Shown here one piece after another: positions 18,239 to 27,320 of a stretch of 64,000 nucleotides of DNA; the first letter of the stretch is position 1; every line of letters begins with the position of its first letter. The position numbers and the translations under genes were made by a program. Below the pieces are notes generated by a model. The model searched no databases. It was not told the origin of the DNA and saw nothing but the letters and a program-made list of their open reading frames with translations. The DNA comes from Marivita sp051859345 (GTDB taxonomy: Bacteria > Pseudomonadota > Alphaproteobacteria > Rhodobacterales > Rhodobacteraceae): contig NZ_JBHYFV010000005.1 in NCBI RefSeq assembly GCF_051859345.1, forward strand, positions 1 through 64,000. Reading direction: 5' to 3'.

Positions 18239-19771
18239 GTGAGAGGACCGCACAATATCCTGCGCCTGATCCGTACGGGCGCGACGCTGGAACGTACGGG
18301 TGCGATGGGCGTGGTTCTTGATGCGTTCGATGCGCCCAAACCGCTGCGCCTTGCCGCGCGGCTGCTTGGCTGGCCGTTCAAATGGCTTGGTTACTACGGT
18401 GACCCATCCATGCCCCCAGCCCCGCGTGCGCTGACGGCGCTGGGCCCGGCCTATATCAAGTTCGGTCAGGTGCTCAGCACACGCCCCGATGTTGTGGGTG
18501 ACGAGATGGCAAAGCAACTGCGCGTTCTGCAAGACAAGCTGCCGCCGTTCTCGGTTTCCGAAGCCAAGAGAATGGTCGAATCCGAACTGGGCGTCCCCAT
18601 CGATACGCTGTTTTCTGAATTCAGCGAACCGGTCGCTGCCGCGTCTATTGCGCAGGTTCACAAGGCCAAGCTGGCGCAGACAGGGGAAACCGTTGCAGTC
18701 AAAGTGCTGCGCCCACACATCGAGAAAGACTTCCGCAAGGATATCGACGCCTTCTACTTTGCGGCGAACATGATTGAGCTTTTGTCGCCATCGTCGCGTC
18801 GGTTGCGGCCCATGGACGTGATCACGCATTTTGAAGGTGTGGTCATGGGAGAATTGGACCTGCGGCTCGAATCGTCGGCTGCTTCGGAATTTGCAGCAAA
18901 CACCGCGCAAGACCCAGGGTTTCAACTGCCCGCGATCAAGTGGGACATGTCCAGCCGTCGGGTGATGACACTGGAATGGGCCGAGGGTCTTCCGCTGGGC
19001 GACAACGACGCCTTGGACGCGGCTGGCCATGATCGCGCGGCGTTGAGCGAACGTGTCCTTCAGCTTTTCCTTCAGCACGCGCTGCGTGATGGTTTTTTCC
19101 ACGCGGACATGCACCAGGGTAATCTCAAGGTTGCGGCAAACGGTGATATCATTGCGCTTGATTTCGGGATCATGGGGCATATCGACGAATACACCCGTCG
19201 GGTCTATGCCGAGATTCTCTATGGTTTCATCAGGCGCGACTACAAACGCGTGGCCGAGGTGCATTTTGAAGCCGGCTATGTACCCAATGATCGCGATGTC
19301 GATGAATTTGCGCGAGCGTTGCGCGCGGTCGGTGAGCCGATTTTCGGGATGGATGCCACGCGTATTTCCATGGCTCGTCTGCTCAGCTACCTGTTCGAAG
19401 TGACGGAGCGCTTCGGCATGGAGACGCGGACGGAATTGATTCTGTTGCAACGGACGATGGTGGTGGTTGAAGGTGTGGCACGGTCGCTTGATCCCAGGAT
19501 GAACATCTGGGACGTCGCAAAGCCCATTGTCGAGGACTACATCAAGACAAGCATCGGACCGCGTGCCTTTGCCAAGGATCTTGGCAAGACAGCTTTGGTA
19601 CTGGCCCGTTTCGGACCGCGTCTGCCAGGGCTGATGGAACAGCTTTTGATCGCTCAGGCGCAAGACACACCTGAACCGAAATCCAATACAATCAGGACAG
19701 CCGTGTTCTGGTCGGTGATCGGTGCGGTGGTTGGCGGCGGTCTGGTCGCCTTGTTTGAGGCGCTTTTCTGA
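18239..19771 (+). CDS. ubiB: ubiquinone biosynthesis kinase-like protein UbiB
   Basis: Atypical kinase/ATPase of the UbiB/ADCK family needed for ubiquinone synthesis; 510 residues. The KxGQ region reads IKFGQVLSTRPD, the alanine-rich loop is AAASIAQVHKA, the ATP-binding lysine is in VAVKVLRP, the catalytic loop is ADMHQGNL and the metal motif DFGIMGHID. The C-terminus ends in a hydrophobic segment (VFWSVIGAVVGGGLVALF) that may be a membrane anchor. The start is GTG 18239, directly after the ubiE stop. Confidence 0.97.
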   Translation: MRGPHNILRLIRTGATLERTGAMGVVLDAFDAPKPLRLAARLLGWPFKWLGYYGDPSMPPAPRALTALGPAYIKFGQVLSTRPDVVGDEMAKQLRVLQDKLPPFSVSEAKRMVESELGVPIDTLFSEFSEPVAAASIAQVHKAKLAQTGETVAVKVLRPHIEKDFRKDIDAFYFAANMIELLSPSSRRLRPMDVITHFEGVVMGELDLRLESSAASEFAANTAQDPGFQLPAIKWDMSSRRVMTLEWAEGLPLGDNDALDAAGHDRAALSERVLQLFLQHALRDGFFHADMHQGNLKVAANGDIIALDFGIMGHIDEYTRRVYAEILYGFIRRDYKRVAEVHFEAGYVPNDRDVDEFARALRAVGEPIFGMDATRISMARLLSYLFEVTERFGMETRTELILLQRTMVVVEGVARSLDPRMNIWDVAKPIVEDYIKTSIGPRAFAKDLGKTALVLARFGPRLPGLMEQLLIAQAQDTPEPKSNTIRTAVFWSVIGAVVGGGLVALFEALF

Positions 19772-19787
19772 TCGGTCTCTCCAAACC

Positions 19788-19803
19788 GTAACCAAATCCT
19801 AAC
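19788..19803. promoter_or_regulatory. possible CtrA box upstream of the flagellar cluster
   Basis: GTAA-CCAAATC-CTAAC fits the CtrA consensus TTAA-N7-TTAAC with one mismatch in each half. It lies about 50 bases upstream of the first gene of the flhA-fliR-flhB operon. CtrA controls flagellar genes in many alphaproteobacteria. The degenerate match makes this tentative. Confidence 0.35.
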
Positions 19804-19851
19804 GCTCTGGCCCTTAGGTTCTGCCAAACCGCAGAATGCGAGGGCCGTTCG

Positions 19852-20517
19852 GTGTACGGGATGTTGGTGAAATCCATTGCGTTTGGCATGCTGATCGCAT
19901 GGGCAGGTGCGTCATCGTCAGATGCCAGCATTTGTGACGCCGCCGCCCAACGTGCATCGGCCAAGACGGGTGTTCCGGTGGATGTGATGCTGACCATCAC
20001 GCGGCTGGAAACCGGGCGTGGCAGCAAGGCGGATCCATGGCCGTGGACGGTCAACCATGCCGGCAATGGCTCTTGGTTCAACACCGAAGACGACGCGCGG
20101 TCCTATGTGTTCTCCAAGGTGAAACGCGGAGTGTCGAACATTGATATTGGTTGTTTCCAAATAAACTATCGCTGGCATGCCGAGGGGTTTCGCTCTTTGG
20201 ATGATATGTTCGATCCGGATCTGAATGCGCTTTATGCGGCAGAGTTTCTGACCCGGCTTTATGGCGAATTCGGTAACTGGACAGACGCCGCCGGAGCCTA
20301 TCACAGCCGCACACCGGAATTTGCAAACCGCTATTTGTCCAGATTTCGCGAACTGCAAACACTGGTCGCAAACTTGGACACATCAAAACCGACAGCGGCT
20401 GATCACGGATCAACCCGCCCCTTGTTTGCCCAGGTCGGAACGGCCCGGCCCGGGTCCGTCTTTCTGTCAGAAGCTACAGGCGCGCAGCCCTTTATCACAT
20501 TGGGAAAGACAAACTGA
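19852..20517 (+). CDS. SLT-type transglycosylase-like protein of the flagellar cluster
   Basis: Exported protein of 221 residues with an N-terminal signal peptide (LVKSIAFGMLIAWAGASSSDA) and a soluble lytic transglycosylase-like domain. TITRLETGRG supplies a candidate catalytic glutamate; NIDIGCFQINYRWH and DAAGAYHSRT resemble the conserved substrate-groove blocks. It probably opens the peptidoglycan for the flagellar rod, as SltF does in Rhodobacter sphaeroides. The start is GTG 19852 with GAGGG seven bases upstream; ATG 19861 is an alternative. The stop overlaps the flhA start (TGATG), which places it in the export-gate operon. Confidence 0.82.
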   Translation: MYGMLVKSIAFGMLIAWAGASSSDASICDAAAQRASAKTGVPVDVMLTITRLETGRGSKADPWPWTVNHAGNGSWFNTEDDARSYVFSKVKRGVSNIDIGCFQINYRWHAEGFRSLDDMFDPDLNALYAAEFLTRLYGEFGNWTDAAGAYHSRTPEFANRYLSRFRELQTLVANLDTSKPTAADHGSTRPLFAQVGTARPGSVFLSEATGAQPFITLGKTN

Positions 20518-22598
20518 TGGACAGCATGCGAACCCTGTTTGCGAAACCCACGGTGGTCTTGGCCGTCGCGTTGATGGCTGTGATCGTGATGATGATCCTG
20601 CCTGTCCCCGCGTTTGTCCTGGATATTGGGCTGGCCACATCGTTTGCGTTGGCGATCCTGATCTTCACTGTCACGCTTTTTGTTGAACGCCCGCTGGACT
20701 TTTCGGCCTTCCCAACGATCCTGCTGGCCTCTTTGATGTTGCGGCTGTCTCTGAACATCAGTTCGACCAAGCTGATCATTGGCCAGGGCCACACCGGGAC
20801 AGACGCCGCCGGGAACGTGATTCAGGGCTTTGCCGATTTCGTCATGGGTGGGAGCGTGTTTCTGGGGCTTGTCGTCTTTTGTGTCCTGCTGATTGTCAAT
20901 TTCATGGTGATCACCAAGGGTGCGGCTCGGATGGCCGAAGTGGGTGCGCGCTTTGCTCTTGATGGGATGCCAGGCAAACAATTGGCCATCGACAGCGATA
21001 TGGCGGCGGGTGCCATCACTCATGCCGAAGCCCGCGCGCGGCGCGAACGGGAATTGCAGGAAACCACATTTTTCGGGTCTCTCGACGGCGCATCGAAATT
21101 CGTCAAGGGCGACGCGGTTGCCGGTCTTTTGATCACGATTCTGAATATTGTGGTCGGTCTGGTCATGGGAACGGTGGTCCACGGAATGCCGATTGGAGCT
21201 GCGTTCGAAACCTACGCGATCCTGACGGTAGGTGACGGACTGGTGACACAGATCCCCGCAGTCATCATTTCGATTGCGGCGGCCCTTCTTCTCGCTCGGG
21301 GTGGGGCTATTGGTGCAACGGACCTGGCAATCACATCACAACTGGGCCGCCATCCGGCAGCGCTTGCGACGGTGGCAGTGCTCATGGTGCTGTTCGCGCT
21401 TGTTCCCGGTCTGCCATTTGTGCCGTTCCTGACAGGTGGACTGTTCCTTGGCGGACTGGCTTACTGGGTCAATCGCAGCGCCAAGGACCAACACGCCGAC
21501 GAGGTTCCGGAAGAAAAACCGCTTTTGGCCAAGGATCGTCCAATCGGGGACGTTCTGGACCTTGACGACATTCACCTGGAATTCGCCCCTGATCTTGTGG
21601 ACATGGTGCTTGATCCGGCAAGCGGTCTGGATTCGCGCATCACGAACATGCGCACGCATATCGCCAAGAGCTTTGGCACGATCATGCCAGAGGTACGGCT
21701 GACCGACGATGCAACGCTCAAGGACGGTACATATGTCGTGCGGGTTCATGGCGTGGAAACAGCACGTGGGGTACTGCATCCCGACCTGATGCTGGCGTTG
21801 ATTCCCGAAGGCACAACCGCTTTGCCAAATGGAAAAGACGTTGAAGAACCAGTCTACGGTGCGCCAGCACGATGGATTCAGAACGGCGAACGCGAAGAAG
21901 CGCAAATGAGTGGCCTCACCGTTGTGTCCCCGAGCGAAGTTTTGGCAACCCACCTTCTTGAGGTGATCAAGCGCAACCTCGGGCGTCTGCTTACGATGAA
22001 ATCGCTCAAACGACTGCTGGATGAATTGGGCGCGCTGTCAAATCCGGGCCGGGCCGAGGCGAACCGCGCGCTGATTGAACAGACTGTACCTGATAAAGTG
22101 CCGTTAGATACGCTGTTGCAAGTGCTGAAGCTTTTACTGGATGAGCAGGTCTCGATCCGCAACTTTCAGCTTATTCTCGAGGCGATTTCCGAAACCCGGG
22201 GGCAGGGGCATACGGCTGAATCAATCTGTGAGCACGTTCGTCAGCGGCTTGGGTTTCAGCTGGTCGCGGCCATGCGACGCGAAGATGGGACGATTCCACT
22301 CGTGCATCTTGCTTCGGATTGGGAGCGACGGTTCGAGGAATGCGAAGTCAAGAGTGAACGCGGGGCGCCCGATGTCGCGTTGCCGCCAAAAGACTTTGAA
22401 ACCCTGTCAAAACGCATCGCCGAAGAACTTGCGCGTGCGGGTCAGAAAGGCATTTTCCCCGCCTTGGTCACGCCTGGCCGCCGCCGCCGATTCCTGCGTA
22501 GCCTCTTGACCGCAAAAGGCATCAGCAACCCGGTCATGGCCTTTGAAGAAATCGGTCTGGATGCCAAGCCCGCGCTTGTCGGCACAATCACGGCTTAG
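20517..22598 (+). CDS. flhA: flagellar export gate protein FlhA
   Basis: Central component of the flagellar type III export gate, 693 residues. The N-terminal half has about eight membrane segments with the conserved FHIPEP-type cytoplasmic loop (ITKGAARMAEVGARFALDGM PGKQ region, residues about 130-155). The C-terminal half is the cytoplasmic platform that docks chaperone-substrate complexes. It is coupled to the upstream transglycosylase gene and followed after two bases by fliR. Confidence 0.97.
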   Translation: MDSMRTLFAKPTVVLAVALMAVIVMMILPVPAFVLDIGLATSFALAILIFTVTLFVERPLDFSAFPTILLASLMLRLSLNISSTKLIIGQGHTGTDAAGNVIQGFADFVMGGSVFLGLVVFCVLLIVNFMVITKGAARMAEVGARFALDGMPGKQLAIDSDMAAGAITHAEARARRERELQETTFFGSLDGASKFVKGDAVAGLLITILNIVVGLVMGTVVHGMPIGAAFETYAILTVGDGLVTQIPAVIISIAAALLLARGGAIGATDLAITSQLGRHPAALATVAVLMVLFALVPGLPFVPFLTGGLFLGGLAYWVNRSAKDQHADEVPEEKPLLAKDRPIGDVLDLDDIHLEFAPDLVDMVLDPASGLDSRITNMRTHIAKSFGTIMPEVRLTDDATLKDGTYVVRVHGVETARGVLHPDLMLALIPEGTTALPNGKDVEEPVYGAPARWIQNGEREEAQMSGLTVVSPSEVLATHLLEVIKRNLGRLLTMKSLKRLLDELGALSNPGRAEANRALIEQTVPDKVPLDTLLQVLKLLLDEQVSIRNFQLILEAISETRGQGHTAESICEHVRQRLGFQLVAAMRREDGTIPLVHLASDWERRFEECEVKSERGAPDVALPPKDFETLSKRIAEELARAGQKGIFPALVTPGRRRRFLRSLLTAKGISNPVMAFEEIGLDAKPALVGTITA

Positions 22599-22600
22599 GC

Positions 22601-23368
22601 GTGGTTGAAGGTTTCCTTACCGAAATCAACGACCAGCTCTGGCTTGTCTTTGCAGTCTTCCTAAGGATTGGACCGGCGATTTCTCTCGCGCCAGGCTATG
22701 GTGAGAAATTTGTGTCCGCGCGTGTCCGTCTTGCGGTGGCGGGTTTCTATTCCTTTGCCGCGGCACCGATATTGCAACCCTACCTTCCCGTGGCAGCCCC
22801 AGTTGGCGACGAACTGATGTTTTTCGCCCTGCGTGAAACCTCTATCGGGTTTTTCATCGGAGTGATGTCGAGAGGAATCATTTTCCTTCTTGAGAAGGCC
22901 GGTGCGGTGATCAGCCAGTCTGTTTCGCTTGCCCAGATGCTGGGCAATGCGACAGAACCGATGCCTGTTATCAGTCATGTTCTGACGACAACTGGCCTTG
23001 CGATCATTTTTTCAACCTCGCTGGCCGATCAAATGCTCTATGCCTATGCGGCAAGTTACTTTGTGCAGATCCCGTCGATTGCCGATCTCTGGGGATACTT
23101 TGCGTCCAAGATCACCGAGTTGATGAACTTTATCTTCAACAACGGTGTCGTGCTTGCCGCCGGTTTTGTCAGCCTGATGTTTGTCTATTACCTGTTCATC
23201 GGTTTCATCAACAAAGCCATGCCACAGTTCATGGTCTCGTTTATCGGGATCCCGTTTGTGGCGTTGTTTTCGATCTACTTCCTGCATCAGCATTTCGAAC
23301 TATTGTTGACCATCTGGCAGGACAAGGCGCTGACCATTCTGTTGATGCCTTTTGAGGGATCGCAATGA
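22601..23368 (+). CDS. fliR: flagellar export protein FliR
   Basis: Membrane subunit of the flagellar export gate core (FliP-FliQ-FliR), 255 residues with about six hydrophobic segments. RIGPAISLAPGYGEKFVSARVR near the N-terminus, ALRETSIGFFIGVMSR and QSVSLAQMLGN are family blocks. The start is GTG 22601, two bases after the flhA stop; the 3' end overlaps flhB by four bases (ATGA). Confidence 0.95.
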   Translation: MVEGFLTEINDQLWLVFAVFLRIGPAISLAPGYGEKFVSARVRLAVAGFYSFAAAPILQPYLPVAAPVGDELMFFALRETSIGFFIGVMSRGIIFLLEKAGAVISQSVSLAQMLGNATEPMPVISHVLTTTGLAIIFSTSLADQMLYAYAASYFVQIPSIADLWGYFASKITELMNFIFNNGVVLAAGFVSLMFVYYLFIGFINKAMPQFMVSFIGIPFVALFSIYFLHQHFELLLTIWQDKALTILLMPFEGSQ

Positions 23369-24438
23369 GCGAGGCCGGGGAAGACCAGAACGACAAGCCG
23401 TATGATGCCACGCGCCGAAAGCTGGAAGACGCGCGCAAGAAAGGTGAGATTGTCCGGTCGCAGGATGTCGTCAACCTTGTGGTTCTGGGAATATTCATTA
23501 TCGCCATCCATGTGGTTTTTGGTGGGGTCATGTCTGGGATCATGCTGGATATCCAAGGCTTCGTTGCGCGGTCCGTGATGCGGCGCGAAGCACTCGACAG
23601 CCCGGATATTTACGCGGCTGTGCTTGGGTGGGCCTTACCCCTTCTTGGAATTCTCTTCTTTGCACCGTTCGCAATCATCATGGCGGGCCTTGTCAGCACT
23701 CAGCAGGTCTTGTTCACGGCTGACATACTGCAGCCAAAGCTGAACCGAATCTCGTTGGTTGCGAACGCCAAGAAGAAATACGGTTTGTCCGGGCTTTTTG
23801 AATTTGCGAAGAACTTTGCCAAGTTCCTGGTGTTCGCGGCCCTGATGACGGTTTTTGCCTTGGACAGCTACGACCTGTTTCAGGTCGCCATTGTGCGTGG
23901 TGAGCATATGGCTTTGGCTAATATCTACGAGGTGGCGCTTCGATGGCTTTGGTTCACGTTTTTGGCTTATGTGGTTTTTGCGGCCATTGATGCTTTCTGG
24001 CAGGTGCAGGAACATGCCCGCAAGAACCGCATGTCGCACAAGGAAATGAAAGACGAGCACAAGAACGAAGAAGGTGATGAGACCATCCGACAACAGCGTC
24101 GTGCGAAGGCGGAAGAGATCGCAACGAACCGCATGCTCTTGGACGTGCCGAAGGCGACCGTGGTGATTACGAACCCCACGCATTATGCAGTTGCTTTGCA
24201 GTGGACGGGTGAGCAGAACACGGTGCCGAAATGCGTGGCCCGTGGAACGGATGAAACCGCGCGAAAAATCCGTGAAATTGCGATTCAATCCGGAGTGCCG
24301 CTGTATCGTGATCCGCCGACCGCGCGCGAGCTTTATGCAAATGTGAAGATCGGGATGATGATAAACTCCGACCACTACAAGGCGGTCGCTGCCGCCATTG
24401 GCTATGCGCGGCGCATTCAGGCGATGCTTCGGAAATGA
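23365..24438 (+). CDS. flhB: flagellar export switch protein FlhB
   Basis: Export-gate component that switches substrate specificity from rod/hook to filament proteins; 357 residues. Four membrane segments occupy the first about 210 residues. The cytoplasmic domain carries the autocleavage motif N270-P-T-H273 within VITNPTHYAVAL, so the switch should work. It overlaps fliR upstream and the FliJ-like gene downstream, each by four bases. Confidence 0.97.
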   Translation: MSEAGEDQNDKPYDATRRKLEDARKKGEIVRSQDVVNLVVLGIFIIAIHVVFGGVMSGIMLDIQGFVARSVMRREALDSPDIYAAVLGWALPLLGILFFAPFAIIMAGLVSTQQVLFTADILQPKLNRISLVANAKKKYGLSGLFEFAKNFAKFLVFAALMTVFALDSYDLFQVAIVRGEHMALANIYEVALRWLWFTFLAYVVFAAIDAFWQVQEHARKNRMSHKEMKDEHKNEEGDETIRQQRRAKAEEIATNRMLLDVPKATVVITNPTHYAVALQWTGEQNTVPKCVARGTDETARKIREIAIQSGVPLYRDPPTARELYANVKIGMMINSDHYKAVAAAIGYARRIQAMLRK

Positions 24439-24857
24439 GCGGACACAAGAGTCTTGGAAAAGCGCTCGTTATTCTGGATGCGAGGGCGCAGGCGCTTGAG
24501 TTGATGCTTGCCGATGAGATGAAGATGAAGGTCGCGCTCCGCGCCAAACAAGTTGCGATCACGGATCAGGAAAACGACCTGCTTGCGTCACTGCAAGAGC
24601 ATGCCGCGACGGATCCGGCGTCTTTCCGGTTTCGGGAATTGCGACTGCGTAAACTGGCGGATGACCAGAGGCGATTGCAGCCGGTCTTGGCCAAGGCCGC
24701 GATTCAACGGCAGAAAGTGCAGATCGCTCTAAAGTCGATCCTGCGCCAACGTCTTGGCTTGACGCTTCAGTTGGAAAAGCTTGACGCCCATGCACCGGTT
24801 TTTCAATCCGAAGAAGAGCGCGCGCATGTCTTGTTCGAGATGAGCAAACGACGCTAG
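24435..24857 (+). CDS. small coiled-coil protein of the flagellar operon (FliJ-like)
   Basis: A 140-residue, charged, helix-rich protein without a signal peptide or membrane segment. Most of it has coiled-coil character (for example RELRLRKLADDQRRLQPVLA). Its size, composition and position directly behind flhB suggest a FliJ-like export chaperone or stalk, but there is no diagnostic motif, so this is inference. The start overlaps the flhB stop (ATGA). Its stop overlaps that of the convergent fliL gene (CTAG). Confidence 0.7.
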   Translation: MSGHKSLGKALVILDARAQALELMLADEMKMKVALRAKQVAITDQENDLLASLQEHAATDPASFRFRELRLRKLADDQRRLQPVLAKAAIQRQKVQIALKSILRQRLGLTLQLEKLDAHAPVFQSEEERAHVLFEMSKRR

Positions 24858-25354
24858 AACGCGTCTTGCCGTGCCATATCTGTGATCAGGACAGTCACAT
24901 GTTCAAGGCCAAGAACCTCTTTGGATCTTTCGGTCAATGCGCGTTTGACCAAATCAAGGGTCTTGCGAGAGATAAGTTCGTCCTTGAACCCATCAAGTGC
25001 CGCCAAATTGAACAATTCGGCCAGAAAAGTGTCACGCAGTTTGGGCTCGAGCGTTCGAACCTGATCACCCAAACCGGCTTCGACCTCAAGGGCAACGGCC
25101 AGGATCACCATCGCCCTCACCCGATTGTTCAGAATGACCGGGACCACAAATTGATTGGGGAGTTTCACGATTTCGGTGTTGCCGGCCGCTGTTTCGTGGC
25201 CATCGTCCGAAGGTTCTTCCGTATGCGCCTCTGCAGTTTCGGTGCTTTCGGACACAAGCGGATCCGCTGCCTGTGGGGCCAAAAAAATTGCAGCGGCGCC
25301 GCCACCGGCCAAGCCAAGCACAAGCGATATTAATGGTAATAGTTTTTTGAGCAT
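24854..25354 (-). CDS. fliL: flagellar basal body-associated protein FliL
   Basis: Single-pass inner-membrane protein that interacts with stator and rotor, 166 residues. The N-terminus MLKKLLPLISLVLGLAGGG is the anchor, followed by an acidic linker (residues about 35-60) and a periplasmic stomatin-like domain ending in VLGLEHVTVLITDMARQDAF, typical of FliL. It is last in a minus-strand operon that starts at flgB; 18 bases separate it from flgH. Confidence 0.9.
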   Translation of the reverse strand: MLKKLLPLISLVLGLAGGGAAAIFLAPQAADPLVSESTETAEAHTEEPSDDGHETAAGNTEIVKLPNQFVVPVILNNRVRAMVILAVALEVEAGLGDQVRTLEPKLRDTFLAELFNLAALDGFKDELISRKTLDLVKRALTERSKEVLGLEHVTVLITDMARQDAF

Positions 25355-25372
25355 GAAAACACCTGTAGCCGA

Positions 25373-26104
25373 TTAAAATGGGAGAACGGCGTCCAGCACT
25401 TGTTGGCCGATCCGTGGCTGTTGCACATCGCTGATCTGTCCGCGTCCGCCGTAGGAAATCCGCGCAGACGCCATCTTGTCATAGGTGATTTCATTCTGTC
25501 GGGTGATGTCGGCGCGACGCACAAATCCCGAAACAAAAAGCTCTCTCAGTTCGAAATTCACCCGAACTTCCTGGGTTCCTTCGATGCTCAGAACGCCGTT
25601 GGGCAGAACGTCCACCACGGTCGCCGCCACCCTCAAAGTCAGTTTCTCATTGCGACGGACAGAGCCGTTGCCCTGACTCTTGCTTGAGGAATCCAGTTCG
25701 ACCGCCGCGTCGAGGCTCGCTCCTTCGGGAAGGTCTTTGTTGCGCCGCTGGGGGAAGCCAAGCAGTTGGGGCATGGCAAGACTTTCCTGAGAAGAACGCC
25801 CTCGGGATGTCGTGTTCGAGATTTCCGCCTGATCGTCGATTTCGATCATCACGGTCAGGATGTCCCCGGTTGTAAACGCGCGCCGATCTCCGAAAAGCGA
25901 CGCCTGATCCCCACTCCAAAGAGACGCCTGCCGGTAGGCGGATGTGTCCGGGGTTGTTGCGGGCAACCCGGAATAGATCATTGCGTGACGTTCCACACTT
26001 TGGTTCTGAGGTGACAGCGTTGGCGGCTGACCGATGTGATCGAGGCGACTGCAGTTGGTCAGGAAGGACGCGGCTGTCAGAGTGATGAGAAGGGTGGTTT
26101 TCAT
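25373..26104 (-). CDS. flgH: flagellar L-ring protein FlgH
   Basis: Outer-membrane lipoprotein that forms the flagellar L-ring, 243 residues. A lipoprotein signal peptide ends at LTNC with lipidated Cys18. Family blocks are SLFGDRRAFTTGDILTVMIEI, the GNGSVRRNEKLTL region and the C-terminal GRGQISDVQQPRIGQQVLD. It starts one base after the flgA stop, so the flgA-flgH pair is an operon unit. Confidence 0.95.
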   Translation of the reverse strand: MKTTLLITLTAASFLTNCSRLDHIGQPPTLSPQNQSVERHAMIYSGLPATTPDTSAYRQASLWSGDQASLFGDRRAFTTGDILTVMIEIDDQAEISNTTSRGRSSQESLAMPQLLGFPQRRNKDLPEGASLDAAVELDSSSKSQGNGSVRRNEKLTLRVAATVVDVLPNGVLSIEGTQEVRVNFELRELFVSGFVRRADITRQNEITYDKMASARISYGGRGQISDVQQPRIGQQVLDAVLPF

Positions 26105-26105
26105 T

Positions 26106-26525
26106 TCAGGGAAGCACCTTCAGTCGGCCGTCTTCGAGAACTTCGGCGCGGATCGTGCTGCGCGATGTGAGGTTCATGGCACGAATGATGTCACCCACCG
26201 ATCCGCGTTCGAGCGCGCGGGCTTCGGTGTCGATTGTCAGACCGTTGAGGGAAAATGTGGCAGCGACAATCTGGTTGCGTTCGATCAGAGCAGCCCGCGT
26301 GATGTTGGAGGTCAGGACTGGACGACCGGCGTAGATCGCGCGCTTGGCCTCGGCTCCGATCACATTTTCAAGTGACTGCGCTGCCCCTGGCGCTTGACCC
26401 TTCTGAAGCTGCACGGATTGCGCCGTGATGACCTCTCTTGGACGAATGGTCTTGAGTGCGAACACGGAATCTGCGGATGCCGCCGCCGCGGTCGTGACAA
26501 GGGCAAGGATCAACAGACACCGCAT
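26106..26525 (-). CDS. flgA: flagellar P-ring assembly chaperone FlgA
   Basis: Periplasmic chaperone for P-ring assembly, 139 residues, shorter than enterobacterial FlgA but usual for alphaproteobacteria. The signal peptide is MRCLLILALVTTAAAASA. The SAF-like domain contains IYAGRPVLTSNITRA and the C-terminal beta-clip reads GSVGDIIRAMNLTSRSTI. The start base overlaps the flgG stop. Confidence 0.92.
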   Translation of the reverse strand: MRCLLILALVTTAAAASADSVFALKTIRPREVITAQSVQLQKGQAPGAAQSLENVIGAEAKRAIYAGRPVLTSNITRAALIERNQIVAATFSLNGLTIDTEARALERGSVGDIIRAMNLTSRSTIRAEVLEDGRLKVLP

Positions 26526-27310
26526 CAGCGAACCTGCGTCGTTGCGCCAAGCATCTGATCTACCGCAGAGATAACCTTGGCGTTAAGCTCATACCCGCGT
26601 TGGGCCTCTATCAGTTCGGTCAGTTCTCGCACCGGGTCAACAGAGCTGTCTTCCAGATAGCCTTGACGCAAAGTCCCCAAACCGTCCTCGCCGGGAGTAG
26701 CGACCAATGGTCCCCCCGAGGCTTCTGTCTCGCCAAAGAGGTTGCCGCCCAATGCCTCCAGCCCTTTGGCGTTGGCAAAGCCGACCAGGTTCATCTGACC
26801 AAGCAGTTGCGGTTCTGCGGTTTCCGCAAAATAGGCGTAGACCTCACCTTCGGGGTTGATGGAAATGCTGCGGGCGTCTTGCGGGATGACGATTTCCGGT
26901 GCGACCGGGAACCCTTCCGAGGTGACGATCAAACCTTCCGCATTGCGTTTGAGCGATCCGTCACGGGTATAGGCCGCCTGACCGGACGGCATGGCAACTT
27001 CGAGATAGCCATTGCCATCAATCGCAACATCCAAATCAGAGTTGGTCTGGCTCAGGGATCCTTGAGCCAGATGAACCGACACCGCGGCAGGCCGGACGCC
27101 AAGCCCGACCTGAACGCCGGTTGGCAAGACCGTTCCGTCGGCGGCGTTCACCGTTCCGGCGCGTGCGATCTGCTGATAATGCAGGTCCGAAAATTCGGCG
27201 CGGCGTGCATTGTAGCCGGTAGTGTTCATGTTCGACAGGTTGTTCGAGATGATCTCGACCCGCATCTGCTGGGCCGCCATTCCGGTTGCCGCAATCTTAA
27301 GAGCGCGCAT
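26525..27310 (-). CDS. flgG: flagellar distal rod protein FlgG
   Basis: Distal rod subunit, 261 residues. The N-terminal rod signature is QQMRVEIISNNLSNMNTTGYN, and the C-terminal signature ELIEAQRGYELNAKVISAVDQML matches the FlgG/FlgE family. The middle part (VQVGLGVRPAAV, FPSGQAAYTRDGSLKRNAEG-like) is also typical. It lies 10 bases after flgF and overlaps flgA by one base. Confidence 0.96.
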   Translation of the reverse strand: MRALKIAATGMAAQQMRVEIISNNLSNMNTTGYNARRAEFSDLHYQQIARAGTVNAADGTVLPTGVQVGLGVRPAAVSVHLAQGSLSQTNSDLDVAIDGNGYLEVAMPSGQAAYTRDGSLKRNAEGLIVTSEGFPVAPEIVIPQDARSISINPEGEVYAYFAETAEPQLLGQMNLVGFANAKGLEALGGNLFGETEASGGPLVATPGEDGLGTLRQGYLEDSSVDPVRELTELIEAQRGYELNAKVISAVDQMLGATTQVR

Positions 27311-27320
27311 TTCGCTTCCT

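Noticed and set aside
18050..19795. Long open frame of 581 codons on the minus strand
   Set aside because: Antisense to ubiE and ubiB, with the residue pattern of a reversed coding frame.
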